From Streptomyces scopuliridis RB72 (lineage in GTDB: Bacteria > Actinomycetota > Actinomycetes > Streptomycetales > Streptomycetaceae), in contig NZ_JOEI01000020.1 in the NCBI RefSeq assembly GCF_000718095.1, positions 39,507-103,506 of the forward strand: DNA of 64,000 bases. The letters run 5' to 3'. Numbering within the stretch: position 1 is the stretch's first letter; every line of letters starts with the position of its first letter. Both the position numbers and the translations under genes were made by a program. Positions 54,801 through 64,000 of the stretch are shown piece by piece. Under the pieces are notes generated by a model. It was not told where the DNA came from, searched no databases, and was given only the letters and a program-made list of their open reading frames with translations.

Positions 54801-57800
54801 TCATGGGGTGCTCCCTGTGGGTGTCGGCGCACCGCCGCCGTCCATCTGTGTGCCGAGATTGTCTCCCGTACTCAGTTCGTTCGGAATGAACACCTGGAAG
54901 TTGATCCCGACCGAGCCGTCGGGATTGACGCCGTACGCCGACATGTCGTACCCGGTCGGCACCGTCCTGCTCCCGTCGTAGCGGGGCGACACGGTGTACA
55001 TGACGTCCTGGCCGGCCATCACGGCCGTGTAGACGAGGCTCTCGTACGCCCTCATGTGCGCGTCGCCCTGCGTGGAGCCGACCTGCTTGGCGTTGGCGCC
55101 GCGGGCGCACGGGGAGAGGTTCGCCAGGACGCCCTTGCCCGCCAGCTTGTTGCCGATGAGGTGACAGGCGTTGACGTTCCTCTGCGCGTCCAGCCCCTTG
55201 CCCGTGGCGAAGTCCTGCGCCCACTGGTATCCCGGCGGGTTCGAACCCACGGCGGTGCCCTTGTTGTTCTTCAGGTAGTCCTTCGTCAGGCAGGCCTCCG
55301 CGGCCGTGGCCCGGTTGCCGTTGGCCGCGTCCCGCTCGCCGTATTTGATCCAGCCGTCGCCGCAACCGGACCGGTTGTCGTCGTCGTCGGGCTCCGGCTG
55401 GGGCCGTGGGACGCGCCGCGGGTCGGGTGCGGGCTGGTCGTCGGTGTCGTCCCGCGCCCGGGAACGCTCGTCGATCCGTTCCCGGACCTCGTCGACGACG
55501 TACTCGACGGCGGCGGCGACGGCGATGATGGCGACCGTGACCACGACCGCGGCGACGAAGGCCACGGCGATCGCCGGGATGGCGAGGGCGAAGAAGTGAC
55601 CGTCGATCTCGACGTTGCTGATCGGGTTGCCGCCGGTGAAGGCGTAGCGGTTGCCGGTGAAGGGGTCACTGCCCAGACCCATGTCGGCCAGGGCCCCGTT
55701 GTACATGTCCCGGCTGGTGAAGCGGTTCAGCCCCGGGTCGTAGTCGCGGAAGCCCATGTCGTACGTGCCGGATCCGGCGTCCCACCGCTTGGCGTTGTAG
55801 CGGTAGGAGTTGTACTCCTCCTTGGCCGGATCGGCGGCGTCCGGCTTGTCGATGCCGGTGAACTCCGACGAGTCGTCGTTGCCGTAGGCCGTGTAGCCGT
55901 AGGTGGCCTTGGTGTTGCCGCTGTCGTCGGTCAGGGTCTCGACGTCGGTGTGGCTGTTGTAGCCGTAGTACGCGTCCTCGGTCGTCCCGTTCTCGTTGTG
56001 CTTGACCTGCGACAGGCGCCGGCCCCACGGGCTGTACTGGTAGGACTTGGTGAGCTTGCCGGCCACCTCCTCGGTCAGCACCTCCTGGGAGAGGCCGAGG
56101 TAGCGGTAGTCGGTGGTCTTGCCGTCGGCGGTCCTGGACGAGGTGCGGTCGAGCGGGTCGAAGGTGTACTTCGTCGACTTCATCGCGCCGTCCGCGTCCC
56201 GCTGCTGGGACTCGACGACGTGGTCGAAGCCGTCGTAGACGCTGCGCGAGACGACCTGCCCGTCCTGGGATGTCGACTCCTGACGGCCCAGCGGGTCGTA
56301 GTTGAAGGAGGTGACGGACCCGGCGGTGGTCGACGTCTGCAGCCGGTTGCGGTCGTAACGGAAGTCCGTGGCGGTGCCGCCGACGGTCTGCTGGACGACG
56401 TTGGCGTTGTCGTCGTGGACGTACGTCTCCGTGGCGGCGCCGTTGCCGGTCTTCACCGACTTGGCGATCCGGTCGACCGGGTCGTAGGTGTACTGGGTGG
56501 TGGACTCCAGGTACGCCGAGTGGTTGTCGGCGTTCATCTTCTTCGCCGCGTCCTGCGCCTTGTTGCCGTTGGCGTCGTAGGCGTAGGTGTGCGAGGCGAC
56601 CAGCGTGCCGTCGGCCTTCTTCTCCGCGCTGGTCTTCACCGCGCCGTCGAGGAAGTAGGTGTGGTCGACGGTGTTGCCGTTGTCCTTGGTCTCCCGCAGC
56701 ACCTCACCGCGGTCGGTGTAGGCGTAGGAGGTGAACTTGGGGTCGGTGTCCGTGGGCGACGTGCCCACCGAGACCGACTTGACCTTCTCCCTCAGGTTGT
56801 AGGTGTACGTCGAGTACTGGTCGGGGTGGGTGATTGTCTCGGGCTGGTCGTTGGGGTCGTAGGCGTAGGCCGTGCTCGTCTTCTCCTGGCCGGCCAGGGT
56901 CTCGGTGATCCGGGACACCCGGTTCAGGCCGGTATAGGAGATCGTGTACTTGTCGACCTCGGCGCCGGACGACAGGTCGTCGATCAGCGAGAGGTTGTCG
57001 TTGAGGTCGTAGGCGTAGCGGAAGTGGTGCTTCTCCGCGTCGATGTCGCCGGTCAGGTCGCGCACCAGCTTGACCCCGTCGGCCACGACCTTGCCGTCGG
57101 CGGCCTGGAACAGCTCCAGCTTCGCCGCGTTGCCCTGGGTGAAGTCGTACGTGCCGAGGCTGACCCAGGTGCCCGCCGCGGTGGACTGGTCGACCGTCTT
57201 GTCGGTGCTTCCGCCGGTGTGGGTGACCTTGTACCTCGCGGTCTTGCTGGCGCCCGCGACCTGCGGGAACTTCACGTAGGCGGTGTACTTGCCGTTCTTG
57301 GGGATGTTCAGCGTCCAGGAGTACGCGTCCGTCCCGCTGCCGGCCGCGTGCACGCGGTGGTCGAAGCCCTGCTGACCGGTGAGGCTCGCCGTGGTCCAGG
57401 TGCCGGTGGAGCCGGTGTGCTGGATGTCGGAGTTGTCGACGAGGGGCACCGCGGTGCCGACCGGCACGCCGTCGTCGGTCTTCTCCTTCAGCTTGCCGTT
57501 CGGGTAGTAGCTCCAGCCCATGGTGCGGCTGACGGAGTCACCGGCGGAGCTCAGCGTCCTGGAGGTCTGCAGCCCCAGGTCGTTGTACTCGTAACTGGTC
57601 CGGATGTCCCACGGGTCGGTGGAGCTCCTGGTCCACCCGTTGTCGTAGTAGGCGAACTCGGTGTCGTTGCGGACCGTCTGGCCCTCCGAGGGCGGCAGCG
57701 AGGTCCGGGTGACGCGGCCGGCCGCGTCGTAGAACGTCTGCGTGTAGACGTCCGGGTCGTTGTAGCGGGTGTCCGACGGGTTGTACGGCAGGTACTGCTT

Positions 57801-60800
57801 GACCGGCCGGTTCAGCGCGTCGTACTCGGTGCGCTTGGTGAAGTCGTCGGCGTTCGCGGTCTCCGTGCCGCGCGGGGTGATCACCCGGGTGGCATTGCCG
57901 ACCTGGTCGTACTCGTAGCGGGTGGTCCGGTACGTGGTGTCGCCGCCGGTGCCCGAGTGCGGAACCTTGACCTCGGTCTTGCGGCCCCGCTCGTCGTAGC
58001 TGGACAGGGTGGTGTTGCCGTCGGGGTCGGTGTCGGAGACGACCAGCGCGTCCTTGTCGTAGCCGCGGTGCGTCACGTTGCCCAGCGGGTCGGTGACCGA
58101 GGTGACCCGGTGCTCCAGGTCGTAGGTCATCTTCGACGAGAAGTCGTCGGGGTCCGCCGTCCGGTTCTTCTTCGGGTCGACGACCTTGACGTTGTTGCCC
58201 ACCGAGTCGTACGAGTACGAGATCTTCTCGCCGACGGCGTTGACCACCGAGGCGAGCTGGTAGATCTCGTCGTAGTTCTGGGTGGTCGTGTAGTCGTCCG
58301 GGACGTCGGGCGTGGCCACGCCCTTCGGCTCGGTCGTCGTCTTCAGGTGACCGGTCTTGTCGTAGGTGTAGGCGGTCCGGCGCAGGGGCTCGGTCGGCGA
58401 GTCCTGCGGCGAGGTGGCCTCGGTGATCTGGTCGGCCGCGTCGTAGACCGCCGTGGAGACCGCTCCGGTGGGCGCGATCGCCTTGGTGACGTTGTCGTTG
58501 GCGTCGTAGTCGGGTGCCGGGACGGTGACCAGGTCGTTCTTGGCCTGGTCCCTCGGCACCGTTCTGACCAGCGGCCGGCCGTACGTGTCGTACGTCTGCG
58601 TGGTGCGGTGGCCCAGCGGGTCGGTGGTCTTGGTGACCTTGCCGCGCTCGTCGTACTCGTAGGCCGAGCTGTTGTTCAGCGCGTCCGTGATCTTCGCCGG
58701 GGAACCGGTCGGAACGAACTCGCTGTTCACCGTGGAGTGGCCGTTGGCGTCGGTGGCCTTGGTGAGCTGACCATGGGCGTCGTACTCGTACCGGGTCGTG
58801 TAGTCGCCGTCGGCGGGGGTCGCGACGCCCTTCGGGTCGGTGACCGTCTTCAGGTTGCCGAAGGTGTCATAGCCGAACTGCCAGGCGCGGCCCTGCGGCG
58901 ACGTCTTGCGGTACAGGTCGGAGGAGTAGCCGTCCAGCCGCTTGACGTACTCGAACTTCTGGGCGTTGACCGGGTACTTGCCGGGCGCGCAGTCGCTCTG
59001 CGGCGGGACCCCGCCCGTGTTGTGCTCGGCGGTGCGCTTCCACAGCGGGTAGCCGGTGAGCGCGTCGTAGCAGTACGCGGTGACGGCCCCGTTGTTCTCC
59101 TCCATGTAGGTGACGTTGTTGTCCGCGTCCCACGCCAGCTCGGTCTGCTGAGACTTGGCGTTGACGGACCGCACCGGGCGCCCGTAGTCGTCGGTGACGT
59201 ACGTGGTGTCGTGGCCCTCGGCGTCGGTGACCACCGTGGACGTGAAGCGGGTGTTGGCCGTGTCCGGTGCGTAGGCGAACTCGGTGGTGCCGGCTATGCG
59301 GTCGGTGATGGTCTGGGTCCACCAGTGGTACTTCGGGTCGTCGCCCTCGTTCGGGTAGAAGTAGTCGAGGCCGGTGGCGTTGCCGCGCGGGTCGGTGATT
59401 TTGACCAGCTTGACGTTCTTGTTGCCCTGCTCGGCGTCGTACGTGAAGCCGAAGACCTTCGGCTGGGACGAGCCCGCGCCGTCGGTCAGCTTGGTCAGCA
59501 GTCCCTTGTCGGAGTACTCGAAGGCCAGCTTGCGGCCCGAGATGTCGGTCATCGACTTGAGGTGGTCGATGATCTTCGGGCTGCTGGTGTCCGACTTGGT
59601 GTAGTAGGCGGCGGTGAGCGTCTGCCGCCCGGCCGGGTCGGTGATGTACCTGAGGAACTTCGTCGGCTTGTTGTTGGACTTGCGTTCCTCGTACGTGAAT
59701 GTCTGGGTGTTGCCGTTCTTGTCGACGACGGACGTCTGGTAGCCGTCACAGCCGAACAGGAACCGGGTGCCGTCCGGGCGCGTCAGCGTCCAGGCGTCCG
59801 GTACCGGGTCCTTCGCCGGGGTGCAGTCCAGTCCCGGTTTGGCCGACAGCCGGAAGTGGACGCCGGCCGGCGCCTTCCACGTGCCGTCGTCCTGCGCCCG
59901 GAAGACGTGGGTGGTCCCGTCCCCGTCGGGCAGCCGGATCTCCCTCGGGTTCGGGTTCGGATGGAAGTCCAGCGGGGCGCCGAGCCGGATCGGTCCCGCG
60001 GCCTGCACGGACCAGCCGTGGCCGGCGACGGTGTCCGAGGTGTCCTGGGTGTTGTAGGCGAAGCGGACGAAGGTGTTCAGGCCGCGGCCCGGGTTGCTGA
60101 GGGCGTTGTACTGCCAGACGCTGTTCCCGGCGGCGGTGTTGTTCATCAGCGACGAACCCGCGCCGGTGTTCGTGCCGTTGTACGAGTAGTACTTCTCCAG
60201 GCCGAGCTGGTCCGAGGTCGGGTCCTCGACGGTGACGTTCTGCCGGAGTCCGGGTATGCCGCCCGTGCCGGACAGCCAGGTGCCCGCCGCCGTGTCCCGG
60301 ACGTCCCAGGTGAGGACGTACTCGGTGCGCTTGTTGCCGGAGCCGGAGTTGATGGGGGCGCGGATCTTGGCCTGCACGGTGACCGAGTCACCGGGCAGCA
60401 GATCGGCGGGCAGGGCCGTCTGGAGCTGATTGCCGCCGTTGGTGACGTCCGTGCCGTCCGGGAGCGCCCACCGGTAGCTCAGGGCGTGGGTGCCGGCCTT
60501 CCAGACGGACGTGGTGGTGTTGGTGAGGGTGAACTCGACGGTGTGGTCGCTGTTCGGGGTGATCCGCGCCGGGGTCTGCGGCGCGTAGTACGTCGACTCG
60601 GTGGTGGAGTCGATGTACGTGACCGCGATGCGGGGCCGCAGCCTCGGCTCGACGCCCTCGGAGGAGACGAAGACGGTGCGTTCCTGGGGACCGGCCTCGT
60701 CGGCGAGCTTGATCAGCACACCGTGCTGAGTGGCGGGGTCGCGCACCCAGCCCTGCACCATCGAGGACACGTTCCAGTCGCGGCTGGCCGGGTCGTTGGT

Positions 60801-63482
60801 GAAGGAGCCGAGGTCGGACACCGGACTGCCGGTGTCGCCGCCCGCGGTGGTCCAGGAGGCGGTGGAGTCGGCCTTCTGCCAGGTGGCGGTCGCCTCGTCG
60901 AAGGCACGTGTGAGCGGGCGCAGTTCGTACCTGGCTCCCGCGGCGTCCGTGACGGTGGTGAAGCCCCAGAGCTTCACCTGGGCGTCCAGCACCCGCGCCG
61001 TGGCGGGGATGCCCAGCGCGGGGAACTTCACCGCGGCCCGGCTGGTGCCGTAGGTGGCCGAACTGTTGCCCGCCATGAGCCAGTTGTGCGAGGCGCCGCC
61101 GTCCGCGATGGTGTCGTGCGGCTGCGCCGGCTGCGCCGCGGTGAGCGTGGCGTCCTGGGACGCCTCGATCAGCTTGATGGTGCGGCCCGCCTTGGGCAGG
61201 CGTACCAGCCGGGTCGGGCCCTGGACCGTCTGCCCGTCCCGGGTCTTCACCACGACCATGTAGTAGTAGGCGCGGCCGAGGGGGTCGGCGTCGTCCGCCC
61301 GGGTGGGCGCGGCGGAGCTGTCGGTGAAGGCCGTCGTGCCGGGTGCCACCGGGGCGACCAGGGTGGAGGCCGAGGGGGCGAAGTTCTGGAAGACGGAGCG
61401 GTGCACCTGGTACTCGACCAGGTCGTCACCGGAGTCCGCCGAAGGGTCCTGGTACGCGGACCAGTTCAGCTCCGCGCCGGTGGCGTGGATGGTGCTCGGG
61501 GCCGCCAGGTCCACACTCGGGCGGCCGTAGGTGAGGACGAGGCGCGGGTAGTTGACCGTCTCGCCGTTGTAGGCGAACTCGCTGCCCTCGTAACGGGGGC
61601 CGCCCTTGGGCGCGGTCGCGCTCTCGTCGCCCGCCTTGACCACGAATCCGTGGTTGGCGTAGGTGCCGTCGATCCACTGCTGGACGGTCTTGGTGACCGG
61701 GAAGGAGTGCCAGGTGTTGGACTCCGCCGGCTGCTTCGTGACGGCGCCGCCCCGGGTGAAGCGCACGGCGTCGGCGATCACCGCGGTCGAGGTGGAGGCG
61801 GGACCGTCACCCAGGACGACCTTGCCGAGCGTGCCGGCCTTGAACGGGTAGGTGCCCAGCGCCCGCCACACGCCGCCCGACCCGGCCCGCTGGTCGACGG
61901 TGCGTGCCGTGCTGCCGCCGTCGTGCGTCACGGTGTACGGCGCGTTGGTGGCCCGGTCCTCGGCGGGCACGGAGTGCGCCTCGACCAGGTAGTCGCCGCT
62001 CTCGGGGAGGTTCGGCTGCCAGGTGTAGGTGTCCCCGGCCACCGAGTCCTTGTTGTACAGGTAGTCCTTGTTCACCGCGTACTGCGTGTACGCGGTGTTG
62101 CCGGACGCCGGCCAGGAGCCCTTGGCGGCCGTGGTGCCGGTGTCGCCGTCGTCGACGACGACGGAGGTGCCGGACAGCTCGCCGGTCAGGTCCTTGGCGC
62201 TGTTCCAGGTGGCGGTCGACTCGTTCCAGTCCGCGGTGGCGCGGTGCGCCTCCAGCCGTACCTCCTCGGCACTGGTGGTGTGCGACTGGTCGTAGTACAG
62301 CCGGAGGTCGGCGGAGTCGAGACGGGTGCCCGACGGGATGCCGCTCACCGGGAACCGCAGCAGGGCCCGGGAACTGCCGGTGGTGGTGTTGCCGACGGAG
62401 AGCCGCCAGCTGGTGTCGTAGTTGTCGCTCGGCCCGTCCGAGGAGATCATCACGTCCTGGGCCTGCGACGGCGGCGGCGAGATCGCGATCGTCGGGTCGA
62501 TGGTGACCGGGAACCGCCGCTCGGGGGCGGCGAGCCAGGTGGCGTCCGGGGTCACCGTCAGTTTCCAGCTCTTGCCCGCGCGGGTGAGCTTCTGCGTGAC
62601 GTCGTTGCTGTGGGCCGTGCCGTACGGGGACTCGGCGTCCTTCCTGGCGTCCGTCATGAACGCGGGCGGCAGTTCCAGGACGGGGTCCTTGCCCTCGCCG
62701 TAGAGCCGGACGGCGCCGTCCTTGCCGGCCTTGGGCGTCAGTCCGCCCGGATCGAGCGTGAAGGTGAACGACAGCGGGCCGGCCGGGCGTTCACGGAGGA
62801 CGATGTTCTCCTTCACCCGCCCCGGACCGACCTCGTAGACGAGGTCCGCGCCGGACACCGCGTCGCGGTAGGTCACCCGGTTGTCCCCGGCCACCGGCGC
62901 GAGGGCTCCGGCGTCCGGCAGCCCGAGGGTGACGACATGACCGTCGGAGGTCTCGAAGCGCACCAGGCCGTCGGCCTTCTTGCCGAACCAGGTGCGGGCG
63001 GTGTTGGTGGTGTTGGCGAAGGCGTATCCCGGCCGGTCGACGGCCTTGATGCCGGGGTCGATCGCCTTCCACTTCTTGCCCGCCCGGTAGCCGGTGGGTA
63101 CGGCCGACACCTCGGCCTGCACCCGGCCGTCGGACATGCGCCAGTACCGTGAGTGGGGCGTGCGCCGGTCGCTCAGTTCGGCGACCCGGTGGGCCTTCGG
63201 AGCCGGGGCGCCCTTGGGGAGCTTCTCGCGGCTCGGCAGGGTCGGTTCTCCGCCGCTCTCGGGTGTTTCGGGACCGGCGTCGCCGTCGTCGCCGTCGAAC
63301 CAGTTCCCGATGGTGGCGATCAGGCCCTCGGACGGGCCCTTGCCCTCCCCCTCACCGTTCGTCGCCGGAAACGCGTAGGCCGCTTGCGGCAAGACAGAAA
63401 TGGTGATCGCCGTGACCACGGTCACGGCGATCACCCGTATCGGTCTCGCTCGCATTGCTTTTCTTCTCATGCCGCCCCTCAT
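54801..63482 (-). CDS. Secreted Rhs/YD-repeat polymorphic toxin with C-terminal nuclease
   Basis: About 2893 residues. A Sec signal peptide (IAVTVVTAITISVLPQAAYA) leads into a wall-type N-region. Two DNRLRE-like domains lie near 335-425 and 800-915, and a golvesin-like domain near 475-575. From about 1140 to 2600 there is a long YD-repeat shell (YEYDERGKVTKTTDPLGHRT is one unit), interrupted near 2020-2145 by a second golvesin-like domain. The shell closes with the Rhs end GNRYAFTGGNPISNVEIDGH. A hydrophobic segment (about 2630-2665) and a Pro/Asp linker follow, then a toxin domain with ACHLIGNKLAGKGVLANLSP and MRAYESLVYTAVMAGQDVMY, which resembles Endonuclease_NS_2-type nucleases. ATG at 63482 or 63470. 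A SUKH gene follows. Confidence 0.92.
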   Translation of the reverse strand: MRGGMRRKAMRARPIRVIAVTVVTAITISVLPQAAYAFPATNGEGEGKGPSEGLIATIGNWFDGDDGDAGPETPESGGEPTLPSREKLPKGAPAPKAHRVAELSDRRTPHSRYWRMSDGRVQAEVSAVPTGYRAGKKWKAIDPGIKAVDRPGYAFANTTNTARTWFGKKADGLVRFETSDGHVVTLGLPDAGALAPVAGDNRVTYRDAVSGADLVYEVGPGRVKENIVLRERPAGPLSFTFTLDPGGLTPKAGKDGAVRLYGEGKDPVLELPPAFMTDARKDAESPYGTAHSNDVTQKLTRAGKSWKLTVTPDATWLAAPERRFPVTIDPTIAISPPPSQAQDVMISSDGPSDNYDTSWRLSVGNTTTGSSRALLRFPVSGIPSGTRLDSADLRLYYDQSHTTSAEEVRLEAHRATADWNESTATWNSAKDLTGELSGTSVVVDDGDTGTTAAKGSWPASGNTAYTQYAVNKDYLYNKDSVAGDTYTWQPNLPESGDYLVEAHSVPAEDRATNAPYTVTHDGGSTARTVDQRAGSGGVWRALGTYPFKAGTLGKVVLGDGPASTSTAVIADAVRFTRGGAVTKQPAESNTWHSFPVTKTVQQWIDGTYANHGFVVKAGDESATAPKGGPRYEGSEFAYNGETVNYPRLVLTYGRPSVDLAAPSTIHATGAELNWSAYQDPSADSGDDLVEYQVHRSVFQNFAPSASTLVAPVAPGTTAFTDSSAAPTRADDADPLGRAYYYMVVVKTRDGQTVQGPTRLVRLPKAGRTIKLIEASQDATLTAAQPAQPHDTIADGGASHNWLMAGNSSATYGTSRAAVKFPALGIPATARVLDAQVKLWGFTTVTDAAGARYELRPLTRAFDEATATWQKADSTASWTTAGGDTGSPVSDLGSFTNDPASRDWNVSSMVQGWVRDPATQHGVLIKLADEAGPQERTVFVSSEGVEPRLRPRIAVTYIDSTTESTYYAPQTPARITPNSDHTVEFTLTNTTTSVWKAGTHALSYRWALPDGTDVTNGGNQLQTALPADLLPGDSVTVQAKIRAPINSGSGNKRTEYVLTWDVRDTAAGTWLSGTGGIPGLRQNVTVEDPTSDQLGLEKYYSYNGTNTGAGSSLMNNTAAGNSVWQYNALSNPGRGLNTFVRFAYNTQDTSDTVAGHGWSVQAAGPIRLGAPLDFHPNPNPREIRLPDGDGTTHVFRAQDDGTWKAPAGVHFRLSAKPGLDCTPAKDPVPDAWTLTRPDGTRFLFGCDGYQTSVVDKNGNTQTFTYEERKSNNKPTKFLRYITDPAGRQTLTAAYYTKSDTSSPKIIDHLKSMTDISGRKLAFEYSDKGLLTKLTDGAGSSQPKVFGFTYDAEQGNKNVKLVKITDPRGNATGLDYFYPNEGDDPKYHWWTQTITDRIAGTTEFAYAPDTANTRFTSTVVTDAEGHDTTYVTDDYGRPVRSVNAKSQQTELAWDADNNVTYMEENNGAVTAYCYDALTGYPLWKRTAEHNTGGVPPQSDCAPGKYPVNAQKFEYVKRLDGYSSDLYRKTSPQGRAWQFGYDTFGNLKTVTDPKGVATPADGDYTTRYEYDAHGQLTKATDANGHSTVNSEFVPTGSPAKITDALNNSSAYEYDERGKVTKTTDPLGHRTTQTYDTYGRPLVRTVPRDQAKNDLVTVPAPDYDANDNVTKAIAPTGAVSTAVYDAADQITEATSPQDSPTEPLRRTAYTYDKTGHLKTTTEPKGVATPDVPDDYTTTQNYDEIYQLASVVNAVGEKISYSYDSVGNNVKVVDPKKNRTADPDDFSSKMTYDLEHRVTSVTDPLGNVTHRGYDKDALVVSDTDPDGNTTLSSYDERGRKTEVKVPHSGTGGDTTYRTTRYEYDQVGNATRVITPRGTETANADDFTKRTEYDALNRPVKQYLPYNPSDTRYNDPDVYTQTFYDAAGRVTRTSLPPSEGQTVRNDTEFAYYDNGWTRSSTDPWDIRTSYEYNDLGLQTSRTLSSAGDSVSRTMGWSYYPNGKLKEKTDDGVPVGTAVPLVDNSDIQHTGSTGTWTTASLTGQQGFDHRVHAAGSGTDAYSWTLNIPKNGKYTAYVKFPQVAGASKTARYKVTHTGGSTDKTVDQSTAAGTWVSLGTYDFTQGNAAKLELFQAADGKVVADGVKLVRDLTGDIDAEKHHFRYAYDLNDNLSLIDDLSSGAEVDKYTISYTGLNRVSRITETLAGQEKTSTAYAYDPNDQPETITHPDQYSTYTYNLREKVKSVSVGTSPTDTDPKFTSYAYTDRGEVLRETKDNGNTVDHTYFLDGAVKTSAEKKADGTLVASHTYAYDANGNKAQDAAKKMNADNHSAYLESTTQYTYDPVDRIAKSVKTGNGAATETYVHDDNANVVQQTVGGTATDFRYDRNRLQTSTTAGSVTSFNYDPLGRQESTSQDGQVVSRSVYDGFDHVVESQQRDADGAMKSTKYTFDPLDRTSSRTADGKTTDYRYLGLSQEVLTEEVAGKLTKSYQYSPWGRRLSQVKHNENGTTEDAYYGYNSHTDVETLTDDSGNTKATYGYTAYGNDDSSEFTGIDKPDAADPAKEEYNSYRYNAKRWDAGSGTYDMGFRDYDPGLNRFTSRDMYNGALADMGLGSDPFTGNRYAFTGGNPISNVEIDGHFFALAIPAIAVAFVAAVVVTVAIIAVAAAVEYVVDEVRERIDERSRARDDTDDQPAPDPRRVPRPQPEPDDDDNRSGCGDGWIKYGERDAANGNRATAAEACLTKDYLKNNKGTAVGSNPPGYQWAQDFATGKGLDAQRNVNACHLIGNKLAGKGVLANLSPCARGANAKQVGSTQGDAHMRAYESLVYTAVMAGQDVMYTVSPRYDGSRTVPTGYDMSAYGVNPDGSVGINFQVFIPNELSTGDNLGTQMDGGGAPTPTGSTP

Positions 63483-63734
63483 GGATTTCGGCACCCTCCC
63501 CTGGGCGGGCGCCAATTCGTACACGAAAGAAAGGGAATCCGCGGTGGAAAGCGCGGATTCCGGCAGTGCGTGAGCCGCCGGAAACATGGGGCGATGGCAT
63601 GTGACACCGCATTACTGCGGCATCATTCACCGCCCGACGCACCGGCGGGGCACATCATCTACCAGCGGCTCATGTACACGTCAATAACATTCGCATGAGG
63701 CGATAAATGACGGACAATGGGCAGATGTTGGCCA

Positions 63735-64000
63735 TTGGTCGAGCTGTCCGGCGTGAAGGAAGCCGTCGGCACGACGATGGTGATCGCGGACGGCGGCTAC
63801 CGGGCACCGGCCTGGAAAGAGGAACACAACACCTCCCACCGCAAGGCCCGCGCCCGTGTCGAGCACGCCTTCGCCCGCAGGGGCACACCAACCAGGTCGC
63901 GCGTGAGCCGGCCAGGAGGGAAGCAGGCACTCAGCCACACCGTGCGCGCGTCACGAAAGGTGAGCCGGAACAACAACCTTGTGGATAAAGCCAAGAGGAC
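63735..64000 (+). mobile_element. IS5-family transposase remnant 3, at the window edge
   Basis: From 63735 a frame reads LVELSGVKEAVGTTMVIADG and GYRAPAWKEEHNTSHRKARA, RVEHAFAR, the middle and end of an IS5-type enzyme. The usual segment between GGYRGTGL and the PxWK stretch is deleted, and the reading after AFAR no longer matches. The 147 bases between it and the Rhs gene start hold the toxin promoter region and no gene. Confidence 0.78.

Noticed and set aside
54198..63152. A 2984-codon open frame on the plus strand opposite the Rhs toxin gene
   Set aside because: It is the antisense shadow of a very GC-rich gene whose third positions remove stops. The translation is low in complexity (Val/Gly/Arg/Asp) with no domain, while the minus strand shows clear Rhs, golvesin and nuclease features.

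Overview
The window is very GC-rich, with actinomycete-style genes (GTG starts, GGAGG-type ribosome sites, Sec and Tat leaders, mycothiol-linked DinB proteins, actinobacterial two-component and Ser/Thr kinase genes). It most likely comes from a Streptomyces chromosome. Intact genes are mixed with many truncated regulators, insertion-sequence debris and two miniature transposable elements, which looks like an accessory, chromosome-arm type of region. I saw no rRNA, tRNA or CRISPR array.

Layout. 0-12.7 kb: a cut SDR, an OmpR-type regulator, an orphan NarL-type histidine kinase, a dienelactone hydrolase, a decayed TetR gene whose likely operator still lies in front of an MFS exporter, then a P450-ferredoxin-ferredoxin reductase-SDR oxidation operon, a secreted L,D-transpeptidase-like protein, and a divergent epimerase/TetR pair with a double operator. 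12.7-20 kb: a MITE, a broken aminoglycoside phosphotransferase gene, and a CitA/CitB-type two-component pair divergent from three tandem PstS-like binding proteins that have no transporter genes beside them. 20-30 kb: a peptidoglycan-binding membrane protein, a CHAT-protease gene divergent from a small His/Cys-rich protein and a membrane protein (a candidate conflict system), a decayed histidine kinase/GerMN lipoprotein pair that has a second MITE inserted in it, a GCS2-family ligase, a receptor-type Ser/Thr kinase, and a snapalysin protease.

30-45 kb: a zinc-ribbon protein, ISAs1-family debris, a GH84 N-acetylglucosaminidase with a near-consensus DasR site upstream and a truncated C-terminus, a scar made of three unrelated gene ends, a MerR/BtrH-like operon behind a perfect palindrome, a 1434-residue trypsin/STAND ATPase/beta-propeller protein, a phosphotransferase and two HIT proteins. 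45-54 kb: DinB proteins, a TetR/FAD-monooxygenase divergent pair, an SDR and a methyltransferase, both beside truncated XRE regulators, with IS5-family remnants between. 54-64 kb: a 2.9-kilo-residue secreted Rhs/YD-repeat polymorphic toxin ending in a predicted nuclease, with a SUKH immunity gene directly downstream, then another IS5-family remnant.

The most notable themes are three putative conflict systems (CHAT module, trypsin-STAND protein, Rhs toxin/SUKH), a family of MITEs that share a core but carry different ends, a sensor with a trio of orphan binding proteins, and repeated loss of regulators beside intact target genes.
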